A stretch of 64,000 nt of DNA from Heterobilharzia americana (Eukaryota; Platyhelminthes; Trematoda; Strigeidida; Schistosomatidae): contig OX104129.1 in assembly GCA_944470555.2 (NCBI GenBank), positions 67,139,747 to 67,203,746 of the forward strand, in the 5' to 3' direction. Shown here one piece after another: positions 32,600 to 43,085 of this stretch. Made by a program: the position numbers and the translations under genes. A model generated the notes under the pieces. It was not told the origin of the DNA and ran no database searches. It saw only the letters and a list, made by a program, of their open reading frames with translations. Position 1 is the stretch's first letter, and each line of letters opens with the position of its first letter.

Positions 32600-32815
32600 G
32601 TGTAGAACCGTCCTTAACTCAGAGACTACAGAGATTTAATGATAGACGTAAAGCAGTAGGCAGAGCACCGAGTCGGTGACCTGGAAGTTGTTGGTTTGAA
32701 TCCTCCTGTGAGCCAGATTTCCATTTCACCTTCAATTATCACCAAGTGTCAACTAATATGAGTATGCCAAATCCCGGCTATCTCAGATAGTCAAAATGAT
32801 CATTTTTAATTTGCT
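32600..32815 (+). repeat. Family D tRNA-like repeat
   Basis: GCAGTAGGCAGAGCACC (A-box side), GTTGGTTTGAATCC (B-box), then TTTCACCTTCAATTATCACC and GGCTATCTCAGATAGTC, the most complete copy of this family. It ends about 80 bases before the exon acceptor. Confidence 0.65.
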
Positions 32816-32897
32816 CATATAGGCAGTTACCTAAGCTTAAGTGTATAATTTAAAGGTGAAAAAAAAGAATATTTCTCTCTTCTTGTCTTTACTTCAG

Positions 32898-34512
32898 CTT
32901 CTCCTTCAAAACCAGATGAGTCTGAATCAAATGTACCAATTAAGCCAATGCCTGAAATTGGAGTCTCTATACCAAATCATTTTATTCAACCGGAGTTAAA
33001 TAATCCTTATTCAATGTTGAAAAATTCACAATCCTCTTTTCCACGTGATAGATATTTATGCAAAAAACCTCAACCAACAGTAGAGTTTAATTTTCATCCC
33101 GATTTAAGTAGTTCAGATATTCCATCTTCAAATGTTTTATTCCCTCAGTTTGAAGTGAAATCAGATCTTATATATTCATCGAGTTTCAACGATTTATTGA
33201 CCACTAGTATTACGTCATCATCATCATCATCACCATCATTATTATTATCATCGAGAATATCACGTCTATCTCATACCTTAACCGATTGTACTCCTACAAT
33301 AATTTCCTCTTCTCATAACAGTAATAATCTTTCACATATGACTAATTTTCGTCAAATATGCCATATTTATCATATAATCAACAACAATTTATCGGAAAAC
33401 CACAACAATTATCCTTCACAAATGATGATAATAGTACAAATGAGAATAGAATAAAGTGCATACGGAAGTTGAATGAGGTTCAAGACAACTTGGAAAGCTT
33501 TAAACTCAATGGTGTTGAGTATAACACAACAATAACTACTACTACTTGTAGTAGTAATAGTCACAGCATAAATTGTCATCAAACTAATTTCTTATGGATG
33601 AACAAGCATATTCATGAGGACAATATTGGAGTTGGTGTAAATGACAGCCCTTTGTCTGATCTATACACCCGCGATAATCGTTCATTCTGTTCCTCTTCAC
33701 TTAGTGAAAATATATCAAATAAAGAAAATCAATTGATTAAATCAACTGAAAAAATTTACCCCAATAGAAATCAAAAATCATTTCAATCAATAACTGGGGA
33801 TATAAAACATGATCAGAGTGAAAATCATGATTTCATTGTATTGAATAAAAATAAATTGATTATTAATGATCAGTTTGTAAAAACAATGAATTTATTTGTT
33901 CATAATAATCAAGTTGGTGATAATAGTGTACCTAACCATGATAATGATGGCGGTGGTGGCGGTCAGGACGACGAAGACGACATCGGTGGAATTGATTGTA
34001 ATGATAATGAAGCAAGACATAATTCTGTTCATTTGGATGAATTTAACAATACCACATTAAATACTGATCATGATAATGACTTTCATGAGACCAATTCTCC
34101 TTCCTCTCATGATAGATTTATTCATTTATTAAATCAATCTCATTCATATGATTCACCATTACAAGCTGGTTGTTGTGGTATAGCTCCAAGTGTAGCATCA
34201 TCATCATCGTCATCATCATCACCATCATCATCACAAGCAAGTGAAGATGATAGTGAAAGTATATCTGGTCACAGGGGAATAAATCATTTAACTGATAATA
34301 TTGAAAATGGATTAAATTCTACTGGAAATAATACATTAGGAATGAATGCTAATGGAAATAATGGCGGTGCAAAGCGTAGAGGTCCACGTACAACTATCAA
34401 AGCAAAACAATTGGATACACTTAAAACAGCGTTTGCAACTACTCCAAAGCCAACAAGACATGTTCGAGAGTCTTTAGCTCAAGAGACTGGACTTTCAATG
34501 CGTGTGATTCAG
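32898..34512 (+). CDS. Lhx1/5: LIM-homeodomain factor (Lhx1/5 class), exon with linker and homeodomain N-terminal part; contains a frameshift
   Basis: Nuclear DNA-binding transcription factor exon. It begins after TTTACTTCAG and ends at ATTCAG before GTAATA. Its last 141 bases (34372-34512) encode [20 protein letters not shown], then [20 protein letters not shown] and RVIQ, essentially the Lhx1/Lhx5/lin-11 homeodomain up to residue 46; LMX and Islet homeodomains differ clearly. The missing V47-W48 and recognition-helix end must be in the next exon. Upstream is a 490-residue linker rich in Ser, Asn and Asp, with TCA-coded Ser runs (33210-33250, 34197-34240) and an acidic DDEDD patch (33967-33981). 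The reading frame changes: 32898-33454 is open in one frame, and 33346-34512 in another; the switch must lie between 33346 and 33451 and needs one base added or two removed. Confidence 0.9.
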
Positions 34513-34595
34513 GTAATACTTGATTACTTACTGTATTATTATTTTTTTTCTTTACTGATGATACATCTATACTTGTAATTTTCTGTTGGTATACA
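34513..34595 (+). other. Start of intron after homeodomain exon
   Basis: The donor GTAATA at 34513 is followed in frame by a stop, so splicing is required. No exon with the WFQNRR block was found downstream to 64000. Confidence 0.7.
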
Positions 34596-34599
34596 AAAC

Positions 34600-34850
34600 C
34601 GAATTATTCTACCTTCATTGTTGGCAGATGGGCTCCTATGTGGATGCCTCGATGCAACAAAAACAACTGATATCCGTTGCATATAAAGTGCCTATCGTTC
34701 CTCAATGGTGGGTACGAGGTTCAAGTCTCAGTGGGGAAAACATCACTCCATACTGAGGTGTAGGCATGTCGAGTTGACGATTCCAAAATCGGACGAAACA
34801 AGTGTTCTGGATTTCTCTCCTACTTACTAAGATGAAGAAAGTTCTATACA
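34600..34850 (+). repeat. Family A (Sm-alpha-like) unit, degenerate
   Basis: Minus-type tail fragment (34600-34655), then a plus head (GAGGTTCAAGTCTC as B-box) and hammerhead TTGACGATTCC...GGACGAAACAAG with GTT. The first core base is mutated. It lies about 90 bases after the exon. Confidence 0.6.
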
Positions 34851-35595
34851 TTTAGTAAAATGATAAGTTACCTATCGGATGAGAAAGGTAAATAAACCTA
34901 AACATTTTATTATTGTCTTCATCATAATCCTCATCAACTCCATAATCATTATGAGAATTATATAGTGAATACTGTCAGTTTCTGTTTTCTTCTCAAACTA
35001 TCATAGCAGTTTTCTAGGTCATTGTGTTCATTATTTATCCTACTTTCTCTTCTTTACTTAAGTTTCCCCCCTTTTTTCTCTCTTATCAAACTCGTCTTTT
35101 ATGTCACAGTTGAGTTGAGCAGAATGACATAAGAGTTTTTCACCCTTTTTTAAAAGAAAAAAAATGCTTAAATGCATGTCATCTGTTAGACAACACACAG
35201 AGGGATAGGACAGTTTCACCCACATGGTATGAATATACACACACACACACACACAAACGTTGGTTCATATATGAAATAGCGTCTTCAAGTGTATAAATGT
35301 ACACAAGATTGATGATTTTCATTCAATTTATTTGTATGTATACATTTATGGATAAGCGCCACATGTGTAGTTCTATCAGATGGTTATCCGATAGAATAGA
35401 TTACTTCAAGCAGCAACTTAATTCAATGGGGACTGTCATCTACAGGCTGTTGCTCAATTCTTCGTCTACTTTTTTCTCCCGTCTTCTTCTTCTACTACTT
35501 AAAACTCGTTTAACTTGTAATATTATTTATATATTCACTTACTTATCTTATTAATGTCAAAAGAAAACTGTAAAAGTTGATCAATAACGTAGGAG
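34851..35595. other. No recognisable gene; (CA)n run
   Basis: (CA)n at 35237-35254. Otherwise AT-rich and unassigned. Confidence 0.4.
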
Positions 35596-35599
35596 TTGG

Positions 35600-37110
35600 A
35601 TCTATAGAAGAAAATAAATACCTATAGAGACAGGACCATATGAGGAAGTTAAGAAATCAGTGGATATTACTATTATGAATAAGGTTAAGAAATCTACAGA
35701 GGATCTGGTACAGCGGATGAAGCCGTTTCTAAGTGAGTGAAAATGGTTTAATTGAATACTGAAAACTAATAATCCCACTAGGATGTATGGTACTACTAAT
35801 ATGCATAAGCCAGATTATCCCATTAAGCTCATAGTAGATTTTAGAAACACTCAGACTCACCAGTTGTCTAAGTATTTAGCAATGGTCTTAGGTCCAATAA
35901 GAAATCACTCAAAGTCTCTACTTACCAACTCTTATGACTTAAAGCACACTTAGACAACAGTGAAAAGATGGTTAGTTTTGACATAACTAGTCTTTACACA
36001 AATATACCAATTGACATGGTTCTAGAGGCAGTTAGAAATGGGCTTAAAGATGACAAATAACTTACGCATCGATCTAAGGTGCCGATGGAGGAAATCATAC
36101 TAGGAGTACAAATGTACCGAACATCTACAGTTTTTAAGTTTCAAAATAAAATATATGAAGAAACTGAAGGTATTACCATGGAATCATCGATATCCCCTAT
36201 CGTCGGAAACATATTTATGGACTTCAGGACATTCAGGTTTCATTATCATCCAAGGTCTAGTGCTCCCAGATTTTCAATGGTTCCTCAACTGATGTCAGTC
36301 CATGATGAATACTACCTCTAAAAATATTATTATTAGTAGTAATACGGGTGTTATTACTAGTAATTCTACTACTAATGGTAATAATGGTGACAGGGTTAAG
36401 AGAGAATTTAAAGCCTCTGCTGTGTTACCATACAAGGAAGGCACCTGAGAAGCATTACAAAGAATTCTCAATAAGGCTGACTGGGATTAAAAAGGCATTC
36501 AAACCAACAAAGTTACATAGAAACAAGCTTTGTAGGTTAAAAGACCCTATTGATGCAATTAAAATAAAATAATCTGGTTTACCAGCTCCCTTTCAATGAT
36601 TGCGGGGACAAGTACATAGGTCAAAGGTGTCGACCATGGTCGATTACAATAACAGAGCACAAAAACTTAGCTAACTCAAGATTAGTAGATCCTAATAAGA
36701 TAAGAAATCTAGAGGAAAGCTCGGCAATAGCTCTGCATGTGATGACACAATCACACAGTAGGGTGGGATAGAGCGACAGTGTTGCAAACTAACTTAGTTA
36801 GGTGGATGGAGGGAGAGATAGATAACCGAATCTTTATTTATCGAATCAACACTAAATACATGCCATCGAAATGATTCTACATCTGTTCTAGATATCTGGA
36901 AAATTCTACTACTCTTGTCATCACAGAGGAGAGAAAATTAGGGAATATACAAAGTCTGTCTCGAAGTTATGTGGAGTTATCTTATGTGAATATGGACAAT
37001 AAATTGTGTCCGAAACGTTATCCAGTAAAGGATACCGTTTCACCGTGTGACATCTAATAAACAGACTAAAATGGAATCACAATCTACCGCATTGCGCAAG
37101 TTTTATTCCT
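35600..37110 (+). mobile_element. Penelope-like element, RT to 3' end, decayed
   Basis: Plus strand, in order: RT blocks (FDITSLYTNIPIDMVLEAVR-like reading near 35975-36040 with one frame change; EEIILGVQMYRTSTVFKFQN at 36085-36150; TEGITMESSISPIVGNIFMD to 36222), a short family B fragment at 36225-36320, then FKPTKLHRNKLCRLKDPIDA (36500-36560), a GIY-YIG remnant GDKYIGQRC (36605-36630) and the 3' region NKLCPKRYPVKDTV (37000-37045). Stops are frequent. Same family as 18480-20060 and 26570-26840. Confidence 0.8.
36225..36320 (+). repeat. Family B terminal fragment inside a PLE
   Basis: TCTAGTGCTCCCAGATTTTC and CCTCAACTGATGTCAGTCC, GATGAATACTACCTC are the last part of family B, starting just after the hammerhead cleavage site. 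The PLE reading resumes after it with part of its coding region missing. Confidence 0.7.
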
Positions 37111-38090
37111 ATATTACGAATAAATACCTTCCAAAACAATCACCTAAAGAAGTCTATGATGGTGATAGAAATTAGTTGTTCAATGACCCAACTTCAGTAT
37201 CAATAGAATTTCCATTGGAAATCATCTTGTCAGGATCATAAAGCGTCACCTTTGATATAAAAATGTCATGAACTAACGAAACATGTTACTGAATACTATA
37301 AGTAATTAGGAACCATTCACATCACCAGCTGGACTGTGCTATTTGTAAACAACTTATAAATTAGTCACCCTGTTTGAGGTATACCAATTCATCGAAGTCA
37401 ATTAGCCATTCATTTCCACCGCTGATGACTTTGTAAATCACTTTTGAAAGAAGACTTTGGTGGGACAAAGTTAATCAGAGACTCAAGCATCGAGCTGCTA
37501 ATCGCTTTGCTCTCTCTTTTAAATGACCATACAGGAGATGCATTTCAATGGAACATGCTTTATGCGGCCTATGTAATCAGAGTGGGTGAGGTGATCCACA
37601 GTGGTAGTCTATTTTGTACACACCCTCGAATCTGTTGTTAAGTGGTGGAAATAGTCCGAAGTTGGATGAAAAAGAAGGTCTTCTTCAGTGCTTCCTATAA
37701 TTATATTGTTCAGTACTATTTTTCTATCCCTTAAGTAAAGGGATCAATTCATTCAGTCCGCATAGATAGCCATAGGAATAAGCACATATATAATTTGTAC
37801 CGCAAGTCATTTTCAATATGACTAGAATTTAAGCACTAGATATGATCCAATACTCTGCACTCATATGGATATACGATGACAAACTTCAGAGCTCTTTTTA
37901 TTACTCCTTCAAATTGAAGATGACCAACACGAAATCCCATTTGAAATGACCTAGGAGATCAGTCATTCAGTGAAGGAGTCCCAAGATTTAAACTTAGAAT
38001 TCTTTGGATATTCGAGTGTTTGTAAGACGGTATAGGCAGAAGTACTAGGTTTTCTGGTCTTTCTAGCTTCAATTTTCTGGAAACTAAATT
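37111..38090. other. No recognisable feature
   Basis: About 1 kb with no repeat family, microsatellite or domain that I recognise. Frames at 37444 and 37959 have no motif. Confidence 0.4.
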
Positions 38091-38094
38091 ATCA

Positions 38095-38330
38095 TTATTA
38101 TTTTTGAAATGAATGGGGATTTTTACTTTAGAGGTAGTATTCATCATGGACTAGCATCATTTGGGGAATTACTGAAAATCTGGTATCACTGGACACCTGT
38201 TTCGTTCTAGTACGGGACTCCTCAACAGCACGCACCCACGACCCGGTTAGGGATCGAACTCAGGACCTTCAGATTTCACGGAGAACGCGTTAACCATTCA
38301 GCCACCTCTAAATTAAAAATCCCCATTCAT
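38095..38330 (-). repeat. Family B element with short inverted outer ends
   Basis: Starts GAAATGAATGGGGATTTTTA and ends TAAAAATCCCCATTCATCTC, an inverted repeat that encloses a minus copy of terminal block, hammerhead (TTGAGGAG, first core base changed) and tRNA-like segment (GGGATCGAACTC reverse B-box; GTTAACCATTCAGCC reverse A-box). Confidence 0.7.
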
Positions 38331-38334
38331 CTCA

Positions 38335-38715
38335 AAAATGCATTACTGTATAGTGCTCATTAGTAACTTGCTTCCAGATGGATATCACGAAGCTCTAATG
38401 AGAAGCCGTGACCTGTGAGGTCAACCTATCGTAAGTGAAGTGGATGCTAACTGAAGACCTTGGGTGATAGTCCTGCTATATTGTGAATTGACAGAAGTTG
38501 GAAACTGTGAACTATTGGACCCCGGCCCAGTGGCTGAATGGTTAACGCGTCCTCCGTGAAATCTGAAGGTCCTGAGTTCGATCCCTAGCCAGGTCTTGGG
38601 TGTGTACTGTTGAGGAGTCCTATGCTAGAACGGAGCAACTGTCCGGTGCTCACAGATTTTCAATGGTTCCCCAACTGATATCAGTTCATGATGAATACTA
38701 CCTCTAAATTGTTAT
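38335..38715 (+). repeat. Family B repeat, long copy
   Basis: The longest single-orientation copy: internal region from 38350, tRNA-like GTGGCTGAATGGTTAACGCG and GAGTTCGATCCC, hammerhead remnant TTGAGGAG...ACGGAGC, and terminal block. The unit length is about 370 bp. Confidence 0.75.
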
Positions 38716-38949
38716 TATTGTTATATTCAGTTTTCTACAGAGAATCTTCTATGCATTACAAACTTACTTTAATCCCAAAGTAAGATAAGGTCGACTGTCT
38801 ATCATGAATGTTTTTTTATAGATAGTTTCCGTTATGTTCATTAGCAGTGAAACTGCCGATTTACTTCCTTTTTTGTTCTCCTGACCGTAGTCTACTGTGC
38901 ATAATATTTGGTCACTGTTTTGTTTCCATAGTATGCTCTGTCATGGTAA
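38716..38949. other. No recognisable feature
   Basis: AT-rich gap between family B and family A copies. Confidence 0.3.
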
Positions 38950-39310
38950 TTTACTTGGTTGTGACTAGCAAAGGAATCCATGACACGCGTGTCCTCCTAT
39001 ATCGAACTATATCCAGCTAGATGTACCCAGTGAGCTATATTGTTCCCACTGAGACTGGAACCTCTTAGTCATCGCTTAAAACGCCAAAGCATTATCCACT
39101 AAGGGCACTGAGGCACGGTATCCATCTCTTGTACAACGGGTATTGATTATAGCTACTTTTTGATATGCTTATAAATCTCTATTGTTGTCCTGGATCAAAC
39201 TGTTTGACCTCTGTTAGTATGTGGGCTCCTGTGCGGACGATAACAGAAATTGAACGATTCGATCCAGCATAACAACAGAGAATTGCAAGCATATCAACAA
39301 GCAGGTAAAC
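38950..39310. repeat. Family A unit with inverted tail
   Basis: Minus unit: hammerhead region with GGAATCCATGACACGCGTG (38970-38990) but disrupted core, tRNA-like head, and tail to 39236. It is followed directly by an inverted tail copy (39240-39305), so tail ends pair (TTGTTGTCCTGGATC with GATCCAGCATAACAAC). Confidence 0.65.
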
Positions 39311-39499
39311 GTTCTCTCAGTTTATGAAATAACGCATCTCACCGGTACGATTTAATTTCCTTGATACCTTCGTGATTGTCTTTTAAGGTATGCAACTGAA
39401 ATAATTAACATATAACTTTCACTAAACTCACATGAGGAAATTCTGCTAATTTCTCATTACTTTAACCTTTGAAAAGCAAGGAGAAGTCTGATTTGACTC

Positions 39500-39750
39500 A
39501 TATAAGATGGAATTTTGAGGGGGTTTGGAAATTGATTGATTGATTTCAGGTTGGTATTCATCTTGGACTGAAACCAGTTAGAGAAACAATGGTAACCTGA
39601 GAGCACCTAGTCCTGGGTTTGATTCCTGGCGAGGTCATGGGTGCGCACTGCTGGGGAGTCCGACACTGGGACGAAACAGCTGTTCAGTGCCCCCAGGTTT
39701 CCAACTTTTCCCCAAAATGATGTCAGTTCATAGTGAATACCAACCATATG
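39500..39750. repeat. Family B element with inverted ends
   Basis: Left: GATTTCAGGTTGGTATTCATC, terminal block in minus orientation. Right (39600-39745): plus B-box, hammerhead (CTGGGGAG, one core change) and terminal block CCAAAATGATGTCAGTTC. Confidence 0.65.
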
Positions 39751-39769
39751 ACAACAGCGGGGGTATCGA

Positions 39770-40010
39770 TTCGGTCCAATCAGCATCAGAGACTTGCAAG
39801 CTGTAACACCAAAAACTTTTGTACCCGTTGTACAAGGAGTAGATATCATGATTCAGTGGTTTAGTGGATAATAGTCTGGCGTTTGAAGAGATTGGTCCCG
39901 GGTTCCAGTCCTAGTTGGAATAAAATCCCTCACTAGGAGAAAGGTACATACAGCTGCAAAGTCTTACAAAAAATAAAACCCACATCTTGCAGTCCGCTAG
40001 TCTCCACTAT
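39770..40010 (+). repeat. Family A unit, degenerate
   Basis: Tail end (GCAAGCTGTAACACC), plus head (GGTTTAGTGGATAATAG; GGGTTCCAGTCC), and a heavily decayed hammerhead. Confidence 0.6.
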
Positions 40011-40139
40011 TCATCATTAGTAGAAAAATAAGTGTTCGTAAAAGAAGATGTTGAAAATTAATTAAATTAAATTGGATTTAATGTTACGTTTCATTAAGGC
40101 GAATGCTTTCCATGGAGTAGTTACACTCACTGATTATAG

Positions 40140-40625
40140 TCAAGAAAGGGGGGTAAGTGTTTGAACAGTACTTATCATTTCAGATTGGTATTCATTATGG
40201 ACTGGTATCATTTAGAGGGACATTTAAACTTGGGAGTAATGGACAACTGTTTCGTCCTAATACGGAATTCGTCAACAGTGCGTACTTAAAAGACCCCCGC
40301 CGGGGATCGAACCTAGGACTTTCAGGTTCCGCTACCATCACGTTACCACCGAGTCACTACGTTGGAGTTCAGGGGTCCACATTTCCTACTTCTGTCACTT
40401 CACGATATAGCTCTACCTCTATTCAACGCCGTCGTTGAGTAACTGTCCTCATTTTAGACTTGGTTAGCCCCACCGGTCACGACTTCTCACTGGAACTTCG
40501 GGAATCACCTCTCGAAGCTAGTCACCAATGAACACAGCTGTCCAGTTCTCTCAATTTTTTCAATTTTACTCCAAATAATGTCAGTCAATGATAAATAACA
40601 ACCTGAAATCAATAAACCCCTACAA
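40140..40625. repeat. Family B element with inverted ends, long
   Basis: Minus copy from the terminal block (GATTGGTATTCATTATGG) through hammerhead (TTGACGAA, dead), tRNA-like segment and full internal region to about 40545, then directly a plus-strand end fragment (AGCTGTCCAGTTCTCTC to AACCTGAAATCAATAAAC). The junction falls inside the ribozyme sequence. Confidence 0.75.
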
Positions 40626-41645
40626 AATTCTTATCATCTTCAAATGTTGTACATTTATGTTTATATTTACAATGAAAGTAAATGTTCATGAATGATCAAT
40701 GGATCAGGGCAATGTTATAAGGAATAACAAGATGATTAGGTCATTATCTAGGGAGTAATAGAATAAGTTACGTAAATCGAAGCAGTGGCACTGAAGTTAA
40801 CAGTTACGGAATACGAAAATCGGATGAAATTAATAATGGTGATAAATGAAATAAAAAAGGGTCAAGGAGATTATCACCAAGATAGAATTAAAGATTTAGC
40901 GTAGAGATTAGGCTTGAAATGATGAATCGTTAGAACTTCTACAGTATCCCAATGTCAAGTCCCTACTCCCTTCAAAGTGTCTGATTTGACTTTATAAGTG
41001 ATTTTGAAAAAAAAGATTCTGATGGAATAGAGTGATCAGAGTAACAAGATGTTTAAGAATTGACTTATGAATCAATTTGCAATTTCTTCTGAACAGTCAT
41101 GAAAGTTAATATTTTGAGATGTGTCTTAATTGAAATGACGCTTTTTGTGACTGACTTCATGTAAGGTCAAACGATATGTACACTTCCTGGTCACTGACTG
41201 GACAACAACTAATTTTGTATAGTCTAATTGTAGGTGTTTACCGAGTCCATAGTGTCCATCGCTGCAGAAATCCTCTTTGTAAGACATCAGTATTCAAATG
41301 AATAAATAGTCTTTGAGAGTTCATTGTTTATAGTTATGAATTGCTTACTTCGAAGAAAATCACAATTAGTTTAATCGTTGCATCCATGTCTACAGTAACA
41401 TATTTGAGGTTAAAATCAACTGGCAGTAGTTCTCCATAGGTCCCTAGCTGTCTTTACCCCTTTATATTTGAATGTTCATTATGACAGTGATACTAGTGAC
41501 TGATAAATTCTATCTCTGAAGCATTTAACTCTTTTTCCCTGACTGTCAATCATTGATATCAGCGCATACAAAAGAGTTTTGTTTCATATATCTTGTTCAT
41601 TCTTTCTTCTACTATTCAAGTGTAGGTAAAGGTTGTCTGTATTCT
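40626..41645. other. No recognisable feature
   Basis: About 1 kb without repeat family or domain that I recognise. Confidence 0.4.
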
Positions 41646-41649
41646 ATTC

Positions 41650-41960
41650 ATCTTTGTGACTACAAGTGGGATGCAGAAAGTACTTGTCGTCCTGTTTGGG
41701 ACTTCCCAGCTTATATCCTAGTTAACCTTAAAGCCTATACACATTGCTTTGTACGCTAAAGTGTTATTCACCAAGCCAGTGATACTTTTAAACTTCAAAC
41801 AAATTTCATACTCTTCTAGCCACCAAGGAGACTACAATATATTTAATATTTGGGCACTATCGAGATATTCACATAGAAGTCCAACTGCCAACAGAGGTCG
41901 AGCGATTTGAACAAGTATAGAAACGAAAAATTACAACTGTCTAAGAACGGATCTCTATAT
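41650..41960. repeat. Family A fragments in opposite orientations
   Basis: 41650-41785 is a minus hammerhead/head remnant (TCGTCCTGTTTGGGACTTCC). 41845-41950 is a plus tail (ATCGAGATATTCACATAG; GGTCGAGCGATTTGAAC). Confidence 0.5.
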
Positions 41961-42001
41961 TCTTTAACGAATATAAACTTGCGGATTTTTATTGAAATTC
42001 A

Positions 42002-42002
<1 letters not shown>

Positions 42003-42063
<61 letters not shown>
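42003..42063. repeat. (ATT)n microsatellite
   Basis: About 20 perfect ATT units. Confidence 0.98.
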
Positions 42064-42065
<2 letters not shown>

Positions 42066-42930
42066 TAATCAGTAATTAATTTAACAACGTCTCTGACCTC
42101 TAAGTAATTACACCCTTCAAGTACCCTCAATAATGACTCGTCTAAAAATGATAAGTGCAGCACACATACGAAGTCACTGTAAGTCAGTTTACTTTGTGTC
42201 AGTAAATTTAAAGCAAAATCAGACATTTTAACTTATACTACTGAACAAAATAAGTAGTAAGAAACCGGTCAGAGTGATTTGTAGCAAGCCTGCGAGCCAG
42301 CCAGCGAAATCAAAGTAATCTAAACGCTGGACGGCTGTTTTGCCTGTTTAACCAGGCAAGTATCTATGATGTACAATGTCTCAGAAAGAGAAAATCTTAA
42401 ATTAGCACATAGATTTTAGGGATATAGAGAGACTGTTTGATTTTTTAAAGCGGTTCTCCTCAGTTTATTGAATGTGATTCACTTGACGACATATTGAACT
42501 TTAACATTTAAATCTATATATTACTGAATACTAATTATAAATAGAGGTAATACCTTGAGGAAATTAAAATGTTTCCAGCAATTACATCAATAGGATTCCT
42601 AGTGCTTCAGTCAACTTGGTTATCTTGTTGAAAGGTGCTCTTATTCACTTTCATATAGTCGAAGGTCCTACTATCAGTGTAACCAACCGCGGTCTTTTCC
42701 ACTTTCTTAGAACATTTATTGAAATTGACCATCCTATTTCTCGTATACCAGTCCATCAAAATCAACTAGCCCGATTCAAGTGATCTCAACTGATTTGGTT
42801 GTATCAGCTGAACTTGTCCAGGTACACCACTGATGAGCTTGGCTGCAAACGAGCGAAGCAGCCATTCGGTGTGTAGGCCGTTCTGATCTAGCTGGTTGGT
42901 GAAATTGACAGATTAGCCTGAATGGTTTCT
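42064..42930. other. No recognisable feature
   Basis: No domain or repeat recognised. Confidence 0.35.
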
Positions 42931-42934
42931 AACT

Positions 42935-43085
42935 ACTAGTTTATTGATATTGAATGATGACATAAGCTGAAAGCCGGAGTCACGGTGGGATTCAAACTAG
43001 CAGCTCCAGGGTTACTCGTCTGGTGTCCTCCTAAATGAGCTACCAATACTGACCTAATGACCAAGTTTCAAGCTCATTTTAACTA
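42935..43085 (-). repeat. Family D tRNA-like repeat
   Basis: GGTGGGATTCAAACTAGCAG (reverse B-box) and AATGAGCTACCAATACTG (reverse A-box). Confidence 0.5.

Larger units (their letters stand above)
13717..32897 (+). other. 19.2-kb intron between the LIM and homeodomain exons
   Basis: Inferred from the matching donor (GTAAGTAC, followed by a 13-base T run at 13728-13740) and acceptor (TTTACTTCAG, ending at 32897). Exon phases 1 and 2 join to restore a Thr codon. It holds most of the repeat families described in this window; entries below give details. 13741-14064 shows nothing recognisable. Confidence 0.8.

Noticed and set aside
13741..32890. CRISPR-like interpretation of the many interspersed repeats
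   Set aside because: The repeats are eukaryotic SINE-like families of variable spacing and orientation; the genome context is a flatworm.
33321..33449. A mini-intron that would repair the exon B frame
   Set aside because: Donor-like GTAATA (33321) and GTCAAA (33351) were paired with AG at 33434, 33444 and 33449; none gives the required length of 2 modulo 3.
42818..42880. CTGATGAGCTTGGCTGC and CGAAGC as a hammerhead
   Set aside because: GAAG replaces GAAA, stem II does not close well and there is no cleavage triplet.
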